Part shown: in pieces, positions 28,566 to 36,759 of the stretch
Layout of the letters: each line of letters starts with the position of its first letter
Numbering within the stretch: the stretch's first letter is position 1
DNA from: Schleiferilactobacillus harbinensis DSM 16991
GTDB taxonomy: Bacteria; Bacillota; Bacilli; Lactobacillales; Lactobacillaceae
Assembly: GCF_000425885.1 (NCBI RefSeq)
Contig: NZ_AUEH01000016.1
Coordinates: 1 to 61,329 of the forward strand
Direction of reading: 5' to 3'
Length of the DNA: 61,329 nt
Program-made: the position numbers and the translations under genes
The notes under the pieces: generated by a model
Told to the model about the DNA's origin: nothing
The model's input: the letters and a program-made list of their open reading frames with translations, nothing else
Databases searched by the model: none

Positions 28566-29321
28566 TTAACTGATTAAAAAAGCCCGTTCGTTGATTAAAT
28601 CAAATTGATGCAGCTGGCGGTTGAGCGCCCGCGTCAATGGGGTAGTGTGCAGGTGGGCGTGATCCCAAAATTCCTGGGAATCAGTGACCCCGCGAAATTC
28701 GCCGATGACCAGCAGATCGCCGGCAAACTGAGCGGCCCGTAATTGCTGCAGTACAGCCCAGTCCACCGGCACCCCGTCCGGGCTCCAGGCCCACACATAA
28801 GCGTCCGTCTGGGCCAGCGTCGCCGCCACGGCTTGGGTAGCCGGCAGGTCCTGAATCGGATACCAGGGATCTTGCCCGGTGCCGTTCGCCGCTACCCAGG
28901 AGCGGTCGTCAGTGGCGGTCATCGTCACGCCCCGCTGGGCCAAACCCGCCGACAGCATACCGTTGCCTGCCATGAGTTCCACGACCCGCCGCCCCTGCCA
29001 AGCGGCCGCCAGAGTGTCCGCAAAGGGCGCAGTAAGCATCGCCCAAACGCCGAACTGGCGCTGGATCACGTGGCGAAATTCATTAAACAACCGGTCCAGA
29101 GTGCGGATCGCCCCGGTCTCATTAGGAAAAGCAACGAGTAATGCCGCAATTTCGCCTGCGCTTAAAGTCAAATCGGGCAATCCCTGAGGCGGCAGCTGCC
29201 GCTGGGCGAGGGCCGCCGCAAATTGCTGCATGCGCTGGCAGCGCCCGCGCAAGCCGGGTGCGGCCGCGCTAAAGCGATCCACCAGGGCCGCCAGCCGGTA
29301 CCAATACGTTTCTCCAATCAT
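28566..29321 (-). CDS. SAM-dependent methyltransferase-like protein
   Basis: 251 residues from the ATG at 29321. Contains a glycine motif VVELMAGNGMLSAGLAQRG followed by a strand ending in an acidic residue (TATDD), the usual SAM-binding arrangement, but no substrate-specific motif I recognise. GGAGG lies five bases before the chosen ATG. In-frame ATGs at 29324, 29333 and 29435 are alternatives; the last overlaps the divergent gene. A TATAAT (29332-29337, minus strand) sits so close to the start that transcripts may be leaderless or nearly so. Confidence 0.6.
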   Translation of the reverse strand: MIGETYWYRLAALVDRFSAAAPGLRGRCQRMQQFAAALAQRQLPPQGLPDLTLSAGEIAALLVAFPNETGAIRTLDRLFNEFRHVIQRQFGVWAMLTAPFADTLAAAWQGRRVVELMAGNGMLSAGLAQRGVTMTATDDRSWVAANGTGQDPWYPIQDLPATQAVAATLAQTDAYVWAWSPDGVPVDWAVLQQLRAAQFAGDLLVIGEFRGVTDSQEFWDHAHLHTTPLTRALNRQLHQFDLINERAFLIS

Positions 29322-29428
29322 CATGTCCTCCATTATAAGCGAAGCAACCGCCCGCGCAAAGTCGCCAGCTAAAGGCAAGTGCGTTAAACTGGTAGAGTAA
29401 GCGTTATAAGGAAGAAAGAAGGATCTAC

Positions 29429-30463
29429 ATGTCAATCGAATGGAAGCAGGAAAACACCGTCACCCATGATGGTGCGAATCCAGAAAAAGCCGTCGCCACG
29501 CAGTCCATCGTCCCTGGTTCAATTTTGCTGCCGGCCATGGCCGCGGACATCAGTTGGGCGGATTTCGTTAAGACCTGCCAAGCGGCCTGGTTCCCAGGGA
29601 CGGGCGACTTGATCGCTCCCCCGCCCCTGCGCGTTGGGACCACAGTGGGGGAAATCCCAGTATGGGAATTATTTAATGGGGACACCTTGAACGGAGCAGA
29701 TTTCAGTACCCTTTGGTATCCAACCACAGAGGGCCCCTGGTTCACTGAAGGCACTGATTGGTGGGAAGCTGCCGCAATTCTGAATGTTGCCCAGCGGTTA
29801 AAGACGCCGGCGGCAGTACGGACTCTGCGGACGGGGGACGCTTTGGCCCAGCGCTTACTGGCCATCCAGCAAGACGCCCAGCACCAAGTTTGGGCACCGG
29901 GGGCGGACGTGGATGCCACTGGAATCGCCGACCCCGCCAGCGACTCGCTGACGGCCCTGGGTATTTATACCCTGCTGGCCTATATCTGGCAGGCTCAGGG
30001 CCGCCCCAATGCTTTGACCTTTGTCACCACGAAGGGCAGCCCGGCCTTGTCCCAAGCCCTTGAATGGGGCCGTATCAATGGTTATCCGTGGCATACACAG
30101 TTAGCCGATCCGCGGATCGATCCGGCGGTCGTTGAACAGTGGATCCGCCACGTACAAGTGACCCAGAACTATACCCTAGGGGCCGATGCGGCGCTTTCGC
30201 TGGCAACGGCCGAAAAAATGGCGCAGGCCGTCGTGCTGGCGAATTTCCAACCGTATCTGACGGCCGATGTGCTGCTGTCCGCCGTGACAAATCGGGAACA
30301 TCCCCACGATGCCCTGACGGCGAGTCAGATTCTCAGCACCATCATCGCCCTGCCGCTGCCTAAAGTATTTCGTAAATTACGCCGGACTCAACCGTTAACA
30401 TTGCCGGCTTTAGACGCAGACCAATGGCAGCAATGGCGGGCCGCGGCCCAGGCCGACGCATAA
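29429..30463 (+). CDS. Hypothetical protein, family not recognised
   Basis: 344 residues, cytoplasmic by appearance (no signal or membrane helix), acidic and tryptophan-rich in its first 130 residues. AGAAGGAT precedes the ATG. I see no nucleotide-binding loop, metal motif or repeat. It is divergent from the methyltransferase-like gene and 59 bp upstream of lepB on the same strand, without an obvious terminator between, so it may be cotranscribed with lepB. Confidence 0.65.
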   Translation: MSIEWKQENTVTHDGANPEKAVATQSIVPGSILLPAMAADISWADFVKTCQAAWFPGTGDLIAPPPLRVGTTVGEIPVWELFNGDTLNGADFSTLWYPTTEGPWFTEGTDWWEAAAILNVAQRLKTPAAVRTLRTGDALAQRLLAIQQDAQHQVWAPGADVDATGIADPASDSLTALGIYTLLAYIWQAQGRPNALTFVTTKGSPALSQALEWGRINGYPWHTQLADPRIDPAVVEQWIRHVQVTQNYTLGADAALSLATAEKMAQAVVLANFQPYLTADVLLSAVTNREHPHDALTASQILSTIIALPLPKVFRKLRRTQPLTLPALDADQWQQWRAAAQADA

Positions 30464-30522
30464 TTCCCTCGCCAAGACGGGCTGAATGCGTTAGAATGAT
30501 AAAGACTTTACGAAAATAGGAT

Positions 30523-31113
30523 GTGGACAGGTTGAAGGATTCGAAGCAGACAGAGCATCAGGAAGAGGAAGAAAGTTTTGGCCACTGGCTGGTGCAAACG
30601 ATTGGTCTGACTGTAGTATTCGTTGGTATTGTGGTGCTGCTTTTCACCTTTGTATTAGCCAACGATCAAGTATCCGGACCGTCCATGCAGCCCACCTTTG
30701 AGTCGAATGACCGAATCATTGCGCTGCGGCACGACAAGATCGATCGGGGCGACATCGTGATTTTGAAGGCACCGGATGAACCGGGGGCGTTATACATCAA
30801 ACGGGTCATCGGGATGCCGGGTGATACGCTGCAATCAAAGAATGATGTGATGTACATCAATGGCAAGAAATACGCTCAGCCTTTCTTGAAGGAATATGAG
30901 TCGGAGCTGCCCAGCGGGACGTTGTATACGGAAGATTTCACGCTGCAATCTCTGGGTATGGGCAGCAAGGTCCCGAAGGACAGTTACTTCGTCATGGGGG
31001 ATCACCGGAATGTGTCGAAAGACAGTCGACGGATCGGGTATATTAAAAAATCCGCGATCGTCGGGGTCGTCAAGTTACGGTACTGGCCGTTGAACCAGAT
31101 GAAGGTATTTTAA
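30523..31113 (+). CDS. lepB: Type I signal peptidase
   Basis: Cleaves signal peptides from Sec-exported proteins at the outer membrane face. 196 residues: acidic cytoplasmic start, one membrane helix (about 26-46), then the S26 catalytic domain with SGPSMQPTF (Ser54) and YIKRVIGMPGD (Lys93), and the box E motif MGDHRNVSKDSR. The start is uncertain: GTG at 30523 has poor spacing to AGGA; the TTG four codons on is better placed. Followed by a terminator at 31131. Confidence 0.93.
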   Translation: MDRLKDSKQTEHQEEEESFGHWLVQTIGLTVVFVGIVVLLFTFVLANDQVSGPSMQPTFESNDRIIALRHDKIDRGDIVILKAPDEPGALYIKRVIGMPGDTLQSKNDVMYINGKKYAQPFLKEYESELPSGTLYTEDFTLQSLGMGSKVPKDSYFVMGDHRNVSKDSRRIGYIKKSAIVGVVKLRYWPLNQMKVF

Positions 31114-31130
31114 ATACGAATAGCGACAAC

Positions 31131-31162
31131 AAAGCGGCCCATCGTGATGATGAGCCGCTTTT
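31131..31162 (+). terminator. Terminator after lepB
   Basis: Stem AAAGCGGC (31131-31138) / GCCGCTTT with T4 following. It is 17 bp past the lepB stop. Confidence 0.7.
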
Positions 31163-31201
31163 AATGTGAATTTGGAAAAAAAGGTCCTCTTTGATACGCC
31201 G

Positions 31202-31363
31202 TGCCAAGTGCTCCGCAAGCTGCGGCAAAATGGGCTGGAACGCTGTGACGGCGCTTTGAGATCGCGCAGCGGGCTCAAAGTCGCCTAACAACATCGGCGG
31301 CAAAGCCGCCGTGTTGTTTCCACAGCTGAGCCCATTTTGCCTCCGCTTGCTACGCACTTGGCA
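31202..31363. repeat. Palindromic repeat element, copy B
   Basis: 162-bp element with 35-base inverted arms (31202-31236, 31329-31363) matching those of the copy at 10641-10835 but oriented the other way. Hairpin stems: AACAACA/TGTTGTT around the conserved GGCGGC hairpin, and CTTTGAG/CTCAAAG. Where copy A has C:G pairs in these stems, copy B has A:T, so pairing is kept. It fills most of the 292-bp gap between lepB and pepA; the rest is the lepB terminator. Confidence 0.75.
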
Positions 31364-31405
31364 CTCAGTCCGGTTGGAAACACAAAATCTGTAAAAACCT
31401 GTAAA

Positions 31406-32479
31406 TTAGAACTGATCGATAACTGTCGGTGTCAGCTTCTTGATCAATGTAACCGCCAATTCCTTCGCCGCTGCGAAGTCGTCATAGGCGATGTAGCAAT
31501 ACGCTGTGTGGGCGAAGCGGACTGGGACGCTGATCACGATGGTGGCTGCGCCACCGTAGAGGTTGATCACGGCGCCGTCGTTGCCGCCGCCGGAACGAAC
31601 GGAGCGCTGGTATTTAATGTGGTTTTCTTTAGCGGTATCGATGGCCAGCTGCTGGAAGCGGGGGTTGGCGATGATCGATGAGTCGAAATCCCGCAGCATC
31701 GGACCGCGGTGGAGGCCGGATTGGATCATATAATCCGGCATGACCGTGTCATCGGCCGGTGCGCCTTCAAAGACGATGGCCAGATCCGGCTTGATCTTGC
31801 GGACCATGACGGTCGCGCCGCGTTCGCCGACTTCTTCTTGACTGGAAAGCGACCCAACAACATCAACCGCCAAGTCCTGGTCAGCCAATTCCTTAATCGT
31901 TTCCAGCAGAAGCGCGGTGCCGATCCGATTATCGAAGGCCTTACCTAATAAGACGTCAGATTGGGGAATATATTCGCAGTTGACCGCCGGTACAGCCGGT
32001 GCACCGACATCAATGCCGAATTTTTCCCGGACTTCAGCGGCACTGGTGGCGCCGACATCAATGGTCAAGGCGCTTACCGGCGGTAAAGTCTGGCGCTCTG
32101 CCGCAGTCATGAAGTGCGGCGGCGTGCTGGTAATGATCCCAGGCAGCCAATCGCCGGCGTTATTGCGAATGCGGACTTTGTGCGCCGGCAGAGTGACGGC
32201 CGCCTGGCCCCCGACAGTGACGAAGCGCATCGTACCGTTGGGCTTGATGGCTTGGATCATATACCCCACTTCATCGCTGTGGGCATCCAATTGCAATTGG
32301 GGCTTGATCTGCGTATTGCCGTTGCGGGCAATGCGCAAATTGCGCATATGGTCTTCAGTGACCTGGGCAAAGGGATCGATATAGTCCTTGGCAATTTGGA
32401 CGACATCGTCTTCAAAACCGGAGACACCATTGGCGTTGCTGAGATCGCGAATCAGCGCGATGGATTCTTCTTTACTCAC
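31406..32479 (-). CDS. pepA: M42 family glutamyl aminopeptidase
   Basis: 357-residue metallo-aminopeptidase of the PepA/FrvX (M42) type, releasing N-terminal acidic residues from peptides. Metal and catalytic motifs: LDAHSDEVGYM, GKAFDNRIG, SSQEEVGERGA and FEGAPADD, with a final His in VRFAHTAYC. Starts with GTG at 32479, overlapping the TGA of the upstream small gene by four bases. Cytoplasmic; part of peptide use together with the two pepD genes. Confidence 0.9.
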   Translation of the reverse strand: MSKEESIALIRDLSNANGVSGFEDDVVQIAKDYIDPFAQVTEDHMRNLRIARNGNTQIKPQLQLDAHSDEVGYMIQAIKPNGTMRFVTVGGQAAVTLPAHKVRIRNNAGDWLPGIITSTPPHFMTAAERQTLPPVSALTIDVGATSAAEVREKFGIDVGAPAVPAVNCEYIPQSDVLLGKAFDNRIGTALLLETIKELADQDLAVDVVGSLSSQEEVGERGATVMVRKIKPDLAIVFEGAPADDTVMPDYMIQSGLHRGPMLRDFDSSIIANPRFQQLAIDTAKENHIKYQRSVRSGGGNDGAVINLYGGAATIVISVPVRFAHTAYCYIAYDDFAAAKELAVTLIKKLTPTVIDQF

Positions 32480-32817
32480 TGGGTAACATCCTGCTTTCTG
32501 TCGACCCCGGGATCGTCGTCAACGACGATGGGCTCGTTAAAATTTTTATTGTAATAATCAATCGTGATCACTTTGTATTTACCATTTGGAAACTTGGCAA
32601 CGATTTCGCCGGGATCCACCTTGAGCATCCGCCCGTGGTCGAAGACGACCAGATGGGTGGAGTCATAATCTGCCTTCGTGCCCAAGTCCGGACCGAAGAA
32701 CTGTTCAATCGTCTTCTGGTCCATTCCCTGGCGATACGGTAAGAAATGGGACATCTTCGCGGTGGAAAAAGCGGCAAATTCTCCTTGCGGAAACGCGGCT
32801 AAAGTGTTATCTGCCAT
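32476..32817 (-). CDS. Small hypothetical protein coupled to pepA
   Basis: 113 residues, acidic C-terminus (VVDDDPGVDRKQDVTQ), no membrane segment. The ATG at 32817 has GAGGAG eight bases upstream; the frame extends further upstream but without a ribosome site. Four-base overlap with pepA implies cotranslation. I do not recognise a family. Confidence 0.7.
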   Translation of the reverse strand: MADNTLAAFPQGEFAAFSTAKMSHFLPYRQGMDQKTIEQFFGPDLGTKADYDSTHLVVFDHGRMLKVDPGEIVAKFPNGKYKVITIDYYNKNFNEPIVVDDDPGVDRKQDVTQ

Positions 32818-32924
32818 GGCCAACACTCCTCTCATACAACAGTATAGCAGGCGTTGAAAACTTTGACGAATCGCGGTCAATTCGCTATGCTTAAATTATG
32901 AAATGTTGAGGAGGGCCCACAAAC

Positions 32925-33107
32925 ATGGCGTTATCAAAATTTGCAGAACAAATCATCCGTTTCCAGAAAACGCATGATATGACAGACGGGGAAATGGCGT
33001 TTTCCAGCCACTTTTCCGTTGAAAAGATCCACGAGTTCAAGTCCGGTGAAGCAACGCCCACAGCGGATGAAGAAAAGAAATTACGGGAATTCATGAACAG
33101 CAACTAA
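32925..33107 (+). CDS. Small helical protein, possibly the LBP_cg2779 family
   Basis: 60 residues with GAGGAGG upstream of the ATG. Sequence (ALSKFAEQIIRFQKTH..., SVEKIHEFKSGEATPTADE) resembles a minimal helix-turn-helix of the XRE type cut to about four helices. From memory this matches a small lactobacillus family of unknown role named LBP_cg2779; not verified. Monocistronic, with a terminator at 33161. Confidence 0.7.
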   Translation: MALSKFAEQIIRFQKTHDMTDGEMAFSSHFSVEKIHEFKSGEATPTADEEKKLREFMNSN

Positions 33108-33160
33108 TTGCTCCCCTCACGCCCGCCTGTCCCTTATGGACACGGTTGGACGCAGCGAAA

Positions 33161-33199
33161 AAGAAGGATCACAACGCCAAGAGCGTTGCGGTCCTTCTT
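33161..33199. terminator. Bidirectional terminator between two convergent genes
   Basis: Stem of 17 bp (33161-33177 and 33183-33199; AAGAAGGATC...) with one mismatch, A-run on the left and T-run on the right. It serves the small plus-strand gene and the minus-strand pepD ending at 33215. Confidence 0.85.
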
Positions 33200-33214
33200 T
33201 TTTTGTCCTAGAAA

Positions 33215-34645
33215 TTAAAGATTCTTATCCATATTGAACGTCAGCTTGGACAAATTGATGCCGTCCATGATCAAATCGCTCATCAGGTCCTTGGCCTTGT
33301 CCCGGTAATCGGCCACGATCTTGTAGTTCTGGCGGGTCAAGAATTCGGTCAGATCGGCCGGATCTTTGATGTCCGCGGCTTGGGCGTCGATTTCGACGAT
33401 CAGCTCGCGCTTGTGGCGGCGGCCCTCTTTCAAGTAATCCCGGTCCTTTTGGACGAACTTGCTGTATTCACTCTCCACCAGGAAGGACAACGACTTGTAG
33501 AGCCAATAAGCGCTCTCGTAGTCGTGGGTCATCGGGGTGTGGGACCAGCTGGGATTGGTATCGTTGGCGTTGGTGTAAAACGGCACGTACGGCGCGAACG
33601 TCGGATAGCCTTCGCAAATGTGCATGATCGCGCTGTACGCTTCCGGCACGTCGTTGCGCAGCTGCAAAATGTGGGAATTCTGGGTACGGTTCAAGCCCAC
33701 TGGCCGGTAACGCAGGCGGTCGGCTTCACTGCCGTGACCAAACGGATCAAACGGGGTCTCATTATAATGGGAACCCAGCAGATATTCGATATCGTCGGTG
33801 GAGATTTTCTTCGCCGGCTTCAGAATAAAGGGCAGTTCCCCACTTTCGGGATCCTGTTCCAATTCCGGATTCAACCGGCTCTCGATGTACCATACCCGCG
33901 GGGTGTTATAATGACGATCTTTTTCGTCGAAGGTCCCGAAGATGTGGCGGAAATTCCAACGGTTGAAATCTGGATTCAGGTGGTACTTTTCAACAAAGTC
34001 CTGAATCCCGTCGGACCACATGAAGTCGTCGGTCTTGCTGAAGTCCACATCTTGGATCGCGACTTCGTTGGCAGCGACAGCGTAGCAGTCATCGGGAATG
34101 CGCTGCGCGACCCAGTGGTGGCCGGTGACGATTTCCATGTACCAGACTTCATCGTGGTCGGAGAACAGTACGGAGTTGCCGGCAGCGGAGCCGAACTTGG
34201 CAATCAGCTGGCCGAGGTACTTAACCCCGTGACGGGCAGAGTCGATGTACGGCAGGACCATAGTCTGCATGCAGTCTTCGTCCAACCCGTCCTTCGTGTT
34301 CAACGGATCGTAGGCCAAGCTGCGTTCGTTGCCATAGGTACTCTCAGTACAGCTCATGGCAACGTTCTTCTCATTGATGCCGCTTTCGTCGTAGTAGCCC
34401 TTATGCTTGTAGTCAACATTGGGTACGGCGTTGTAGCGGTAACTGTCAGCGGGCAGTTCGGCTTGGAAGTCGTTGAGCCAGGACTTCAAGACGCGGCCTG
34501 GCTGGTCATGGACAGCCGGTTCCATGTAGAACCGTTGCGGGGTCAGGGGCAAGAAAGTATCGTCGTTGCGGGCAATCATCGTTGACCCGTCGAGGGAGGC
34601 TTTTTTACCCACGAGGATGGAGGTACATGCTTTCAGATTTTTCAA
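33215..34645 (-). CDS. pepD: C69 family dipeptidase (first paralogue)
   Basis: About 476 residues. N-terminal-nucleophile dipeptidase of the PepD/C69 family; the Cys in KACTSILVGKKASLDGS becomes the nucleophile after removal of a short propeptide. Conserved blocks ARNDD, AMSCTESTYGNE and WYMEIVTGHHW. TTG at 34645 sits at good distance from AAAGGG; a GTG three codons upstream is the alternative. Own promoter at 34683-34711. A second paralogue is at 52385-53797. Confidence 0.92.
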   Translation of the reverse strand: MKNLKACTSILVGKKASLDGSTMIARNDDTFLPLTPQRFYMEPAVHDQPGRVLKSWLNDFQAELPADSYRYNAVPNVDYKHKGYYDESGINEKNVAMSCTESTYGNERSLAYDPLNTKDGLDEDCMQTMVLPYIDSARHGVKYLGQLIAKFGSAAGNSVLFSDHDEVWYMEIVTGHHWVAQRIPDDCYAVAANEVAIQDVDFSKTDDFMWSDGIQDFVEKYHLNPDFNRWNFRHIFGTFDEKDRHYNTPRVWYIESRLNPELEQDPESGELPFILKPAKKISTDDIEYLLGSHYNETPFDPFGHGSEADRLRYRPVGLNRTQNSHILQLRNDVPEAYSAIMHICEGYPTFAPYVPFYTNANDTNPSWSHTPMTHDYESAYWLYKSLSFLVESEYSKFVQKDRDYLKEGRRHKRELIVEIDAQAADIKDPADLTEFLTRQNYKIVADYRDKAKDLMSDLIMDGINLSKLTFNMDKNL

Positions 34646-34682
34646 AATGGGCACCCTTTTCTATCTATTTGATAACAATTAC

Positions 34683-34711
34683 ACGATACAGGCGGGAGAA
34701 AGGGTTGTCAA
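34683..34711 (-). promoter_or_regulatory. Promoter of the first pepD
   Basis: On the minus strand TTGACA-17-TATCGT, located between the upstream terminator and the pepD start. Confidence 0.6.
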
Positions 34712-34730
34712 TGTTGGGTCAACTGAGCGC

Positions 34731-34780
34731 AAAAAAGAAGTTGAGACGACAGGTCTGAAAGTACCCTTGTCTCAACTTCT
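34731..34780 (-). terminator. Terminator after the C39-like protease gene
   Basis: 12-bp stem AGAAGTTGAGAC (34736-34747) / GTCTCAACTTCT (34769-34780), followed on the minus strand by a T-run. Confidence 0.85.
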
Positions 34781-34795
34781 GGTTAGTGCAAAGAA

Positions 34796-36202
34796 TTATC
34801 GATTCACAGACAGCGCCTGGCCGTTGTATTCGGCGTTAAACTTGCTCATTGTGGACCAGTAGATGGCGCCCTGGTCGTAGCCGTTGTTGTAGCCGAGTTC
34901 CTTGGTGCCGCCTTGACCGGCTGTTTTGCTGCTGTTGCTGTACAGCGGGTCGTGGACGAGGAATTGGCCATCCTTGTAACCTAAGATCACCTTGCAGTGG
35001 TTGCGGTTGGTGTCGGCCTTGAGGTTTTGGTAGGAAGACCAGCCGTAATACAAAACGGGGTGGCCGGTGAGGACCAGCTGTTTGATGGTTTCGGTGGATG
35101 CGCCGGAAACGTTGACGACTTTCTTATCCCAATTGTGGGCATAGTCGGTCAGCGCATTGGGTCCGATGACCCAGCCGAAGCCTGCGCCGGTGTATACATT
35201 CCCCTTCTGGCCGCCGGGATTGCCAGGATACATGGGCAGATGATCTTGGGCGTATGTCAGGAAGCTCTTGTCGATCGTGACGCCGTCGTAACCCAGCAGC
35301 ATGCTCATGGCGGTGGCTGCACAGCCCCACGGCGCGAAGACAGGATTATATTGGCTGACGTACGGAACATCCAAGGTCAAGGCATCGCCGGTGGCCCGGC
35401 CGACGACCGCGTAGTCAGCTTGAATCCACTGATTGCCGCCAAGGTTGTAATAGGTTCTGCCGTTGGCCGTGGTCTTTTTATGTACAGCCCAGCGCGTGCC
35501 GTTGGTCAGCGGCGCGTGGTTGGCGACAGAAAATGTACCGTTGCTGTTCTGCTGCCATACGGCGATCCCGTAGCCTTTTGCATAGGAAATAACCGCAAAA
35601 GTACCATTGGGCAGGGTGCTGTCATCGGTTGCGCTGCTGTCTGCCGCATTCACGATGTATTGGGATTCGACCCATTGGTTGCCGCCCAGATTAGTGTAAC
35701 CGCGGCCATTGATGGTGATGGTCCCCGAGACTTTCCACGTGGTCCCGTGCTGCAAATAACGGCCAGTGTTGGTCACCGTGCTGCCGTTAATCTGGAACAA
35801 CCGGACGCCGTAACCCGGCACGTAATTGATTCGGCCAACGAAGGATGCCGGCGTCATTGCCGGGGTATCCGCGGCATCGGCCACATACATGCTGTTGACC
35901 CACTGGTTGCCGCCGACGTTGGTGTAGCTCGTCCCATTCAGATCAATGGTACCGAAGATCTGCCACTGGGTGTTGTTGGCCAAACTATGGCCGGCGGGAT
36001 TCATGCTGCTGTTGCTCAGGGCCATCACCGGCGCGCCCTCTGTGCCCGCGTTGTGAATGGTAGCGACGCCGTTTTTCGGCACGACCTGTTGACTGGTCGG
36101 CGCGTCGGCTGCGTTAACCGCCGCGATGGGTGTCAGGACACTGGTACTTAAGCAAAGACTGAGTGCCAAGGCAGCAACAGTCGTGATTTTTTTCATTGTC
36201 AT
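34796..36202 (-). CDS. Secreted C39-like cysteine protease with SLAP-like repeats
   Basis: 468 residues. Signal peptide about 1-31 (cleavage near AVNA). Three repeats of about 75 residues, each with an NGxxYxNLGGNQW core (about 90-101, 166-177, 247-259), resembling SLAP/SlpA cell-wall binding modules. The C-terminal Peptidase_C39_2-like domain has Cys294 in PWGCAATAM, His402 in RNHCKVILGY and Asp418 in LVHDP. Probably a wall-bound extracellular peptidase; substrate unknown. The ATG at 36202 has GGAGG ten bases upstream; the ATG two codons on is too far. Confidence 0.8.
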   Translation of the reverse strand: MTMKKITTVAALALSLCLSTSVLTPIAAVNAADAPTSQQVVPKNGVATIHNAGTEGAPVMALSNSSMNPAGHSLANNTQWQIFGTIDLNGTSYTNVGGNQWVNSMYVADAADTPAMTPASFVGRINYVPGYGVRLFQINGSTVTNTGRYLQHGTTWKVSGTITINGRGYTNLGGNQWVESQYIVNAADSSATDDSTLPNGTFAVISYAKGYGIAVWQQNSNGTFSVANHAPLTNGTRWAVHKKTTANGRTYYNLGGNQWIQADYAVVGRATGDALTLDVPYVSQYNPVFAPWGCAATAMSMLLGYDGVTIDKSFLTYAQDHLPMYPGNPGGQKGNVYTGAGFGWVIGPNALTDYAHNWDKKVVNVSGASTETIKQLVLTGHPVLYYGWSSYQNLKADTNRNHCKVILGYKDGQFLVHDPLYSNSSKTAGQGGTKELGYNNGYDQGAIYWSTMSKFNAEYNGQALSVNR

Positions 36203-36329
36203 ATGTTCTTTTCCTCCCCAGGAAATACGCAAGATACATTTATCATACCGCTTTGGGTCGTGGGAAGAAATAAGAATGTTGGAATATTTGTAAAAAGCGT
36301 ATACTAACCGTAAAAGGAGTGGTTTACAT

Positions 36330-36686
36330 ATGGTATGGTTATGGGTTCACTTAATTGCTTGGATCGTCTTAGCGGTGGTGGTGGCCATCGGCTTATTGCG
36401 CCGGTCAGCTAACGTGACAACCTGGGCCATGACTGCCCGGGTGCTTTATTTGATTTCAATTATCAGCGGCATCGTTCTGCTGCTGCGGGTCTGGCAATAT
36501 AATCCTGTGGGCAGCGTGATCAAAGTGCTGCTGGCGCTGGGCTTTATCGCGTTTATCGAAATTGCTTTTGCGCGGAAGCAGCAGCACAAACTGAACAACA
36601 CGCTGCTGTGGGTCGTCTTCGGCTGCTGCTTGGTTGTTGGGATATTTGGTTTGTGGCTGGCCCAAGGGCGGCCGTTCGTCGGTTAA
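36330..36686 (+). CDS. YisL/DUF1516 family membrane protein
   Basis: 118 residues with four predicted membrane helices (starting WLWVHLIAWIVLAVVVAIG) and the short charged loops of the YisL family, whose function is unknown. AAGGAG lies upstream of the ATG. Stands alone between divergent and convergent neighbours. Confidence 0.75.
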   Translation: MVWLWVHLIAWIVLAVVVAIGLLRRSANVTTWAMTARVLYLISIISGIVLLLRVWQYNPVGSVIKVLLALGFIAFIEIAFARKQQHKLNNTLLWVVFGCCLVVGIFGLWLAQGRPFVG

Positions 36687-36703
36687 CAATGGGATACTAA
36701 AAA

Positions 36704-36734
36704 GGCCGCTGACATGGCAGAACATGTCGGCAGC
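36704..36734. terminator. Terminator between yisL-like gene and the MFS gene
   Basis: Interrupted stem GGC-GC-GACATG / CATGTC-GC-GCC. The T-run is on the minus strand side, so it chiefly serves the transporter gene ending at 36760. Confidence 0.65.
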
Positions 36735-36759
36735 CTCATTTGTTATTGCCAGATGCTGG

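Noticed and set aside
33380-36151. Long plus-strand open frames opposite the first pepD and the C39-like protease gene
   Set aside because: Antisense shadows of clear genes; no independent start signals.
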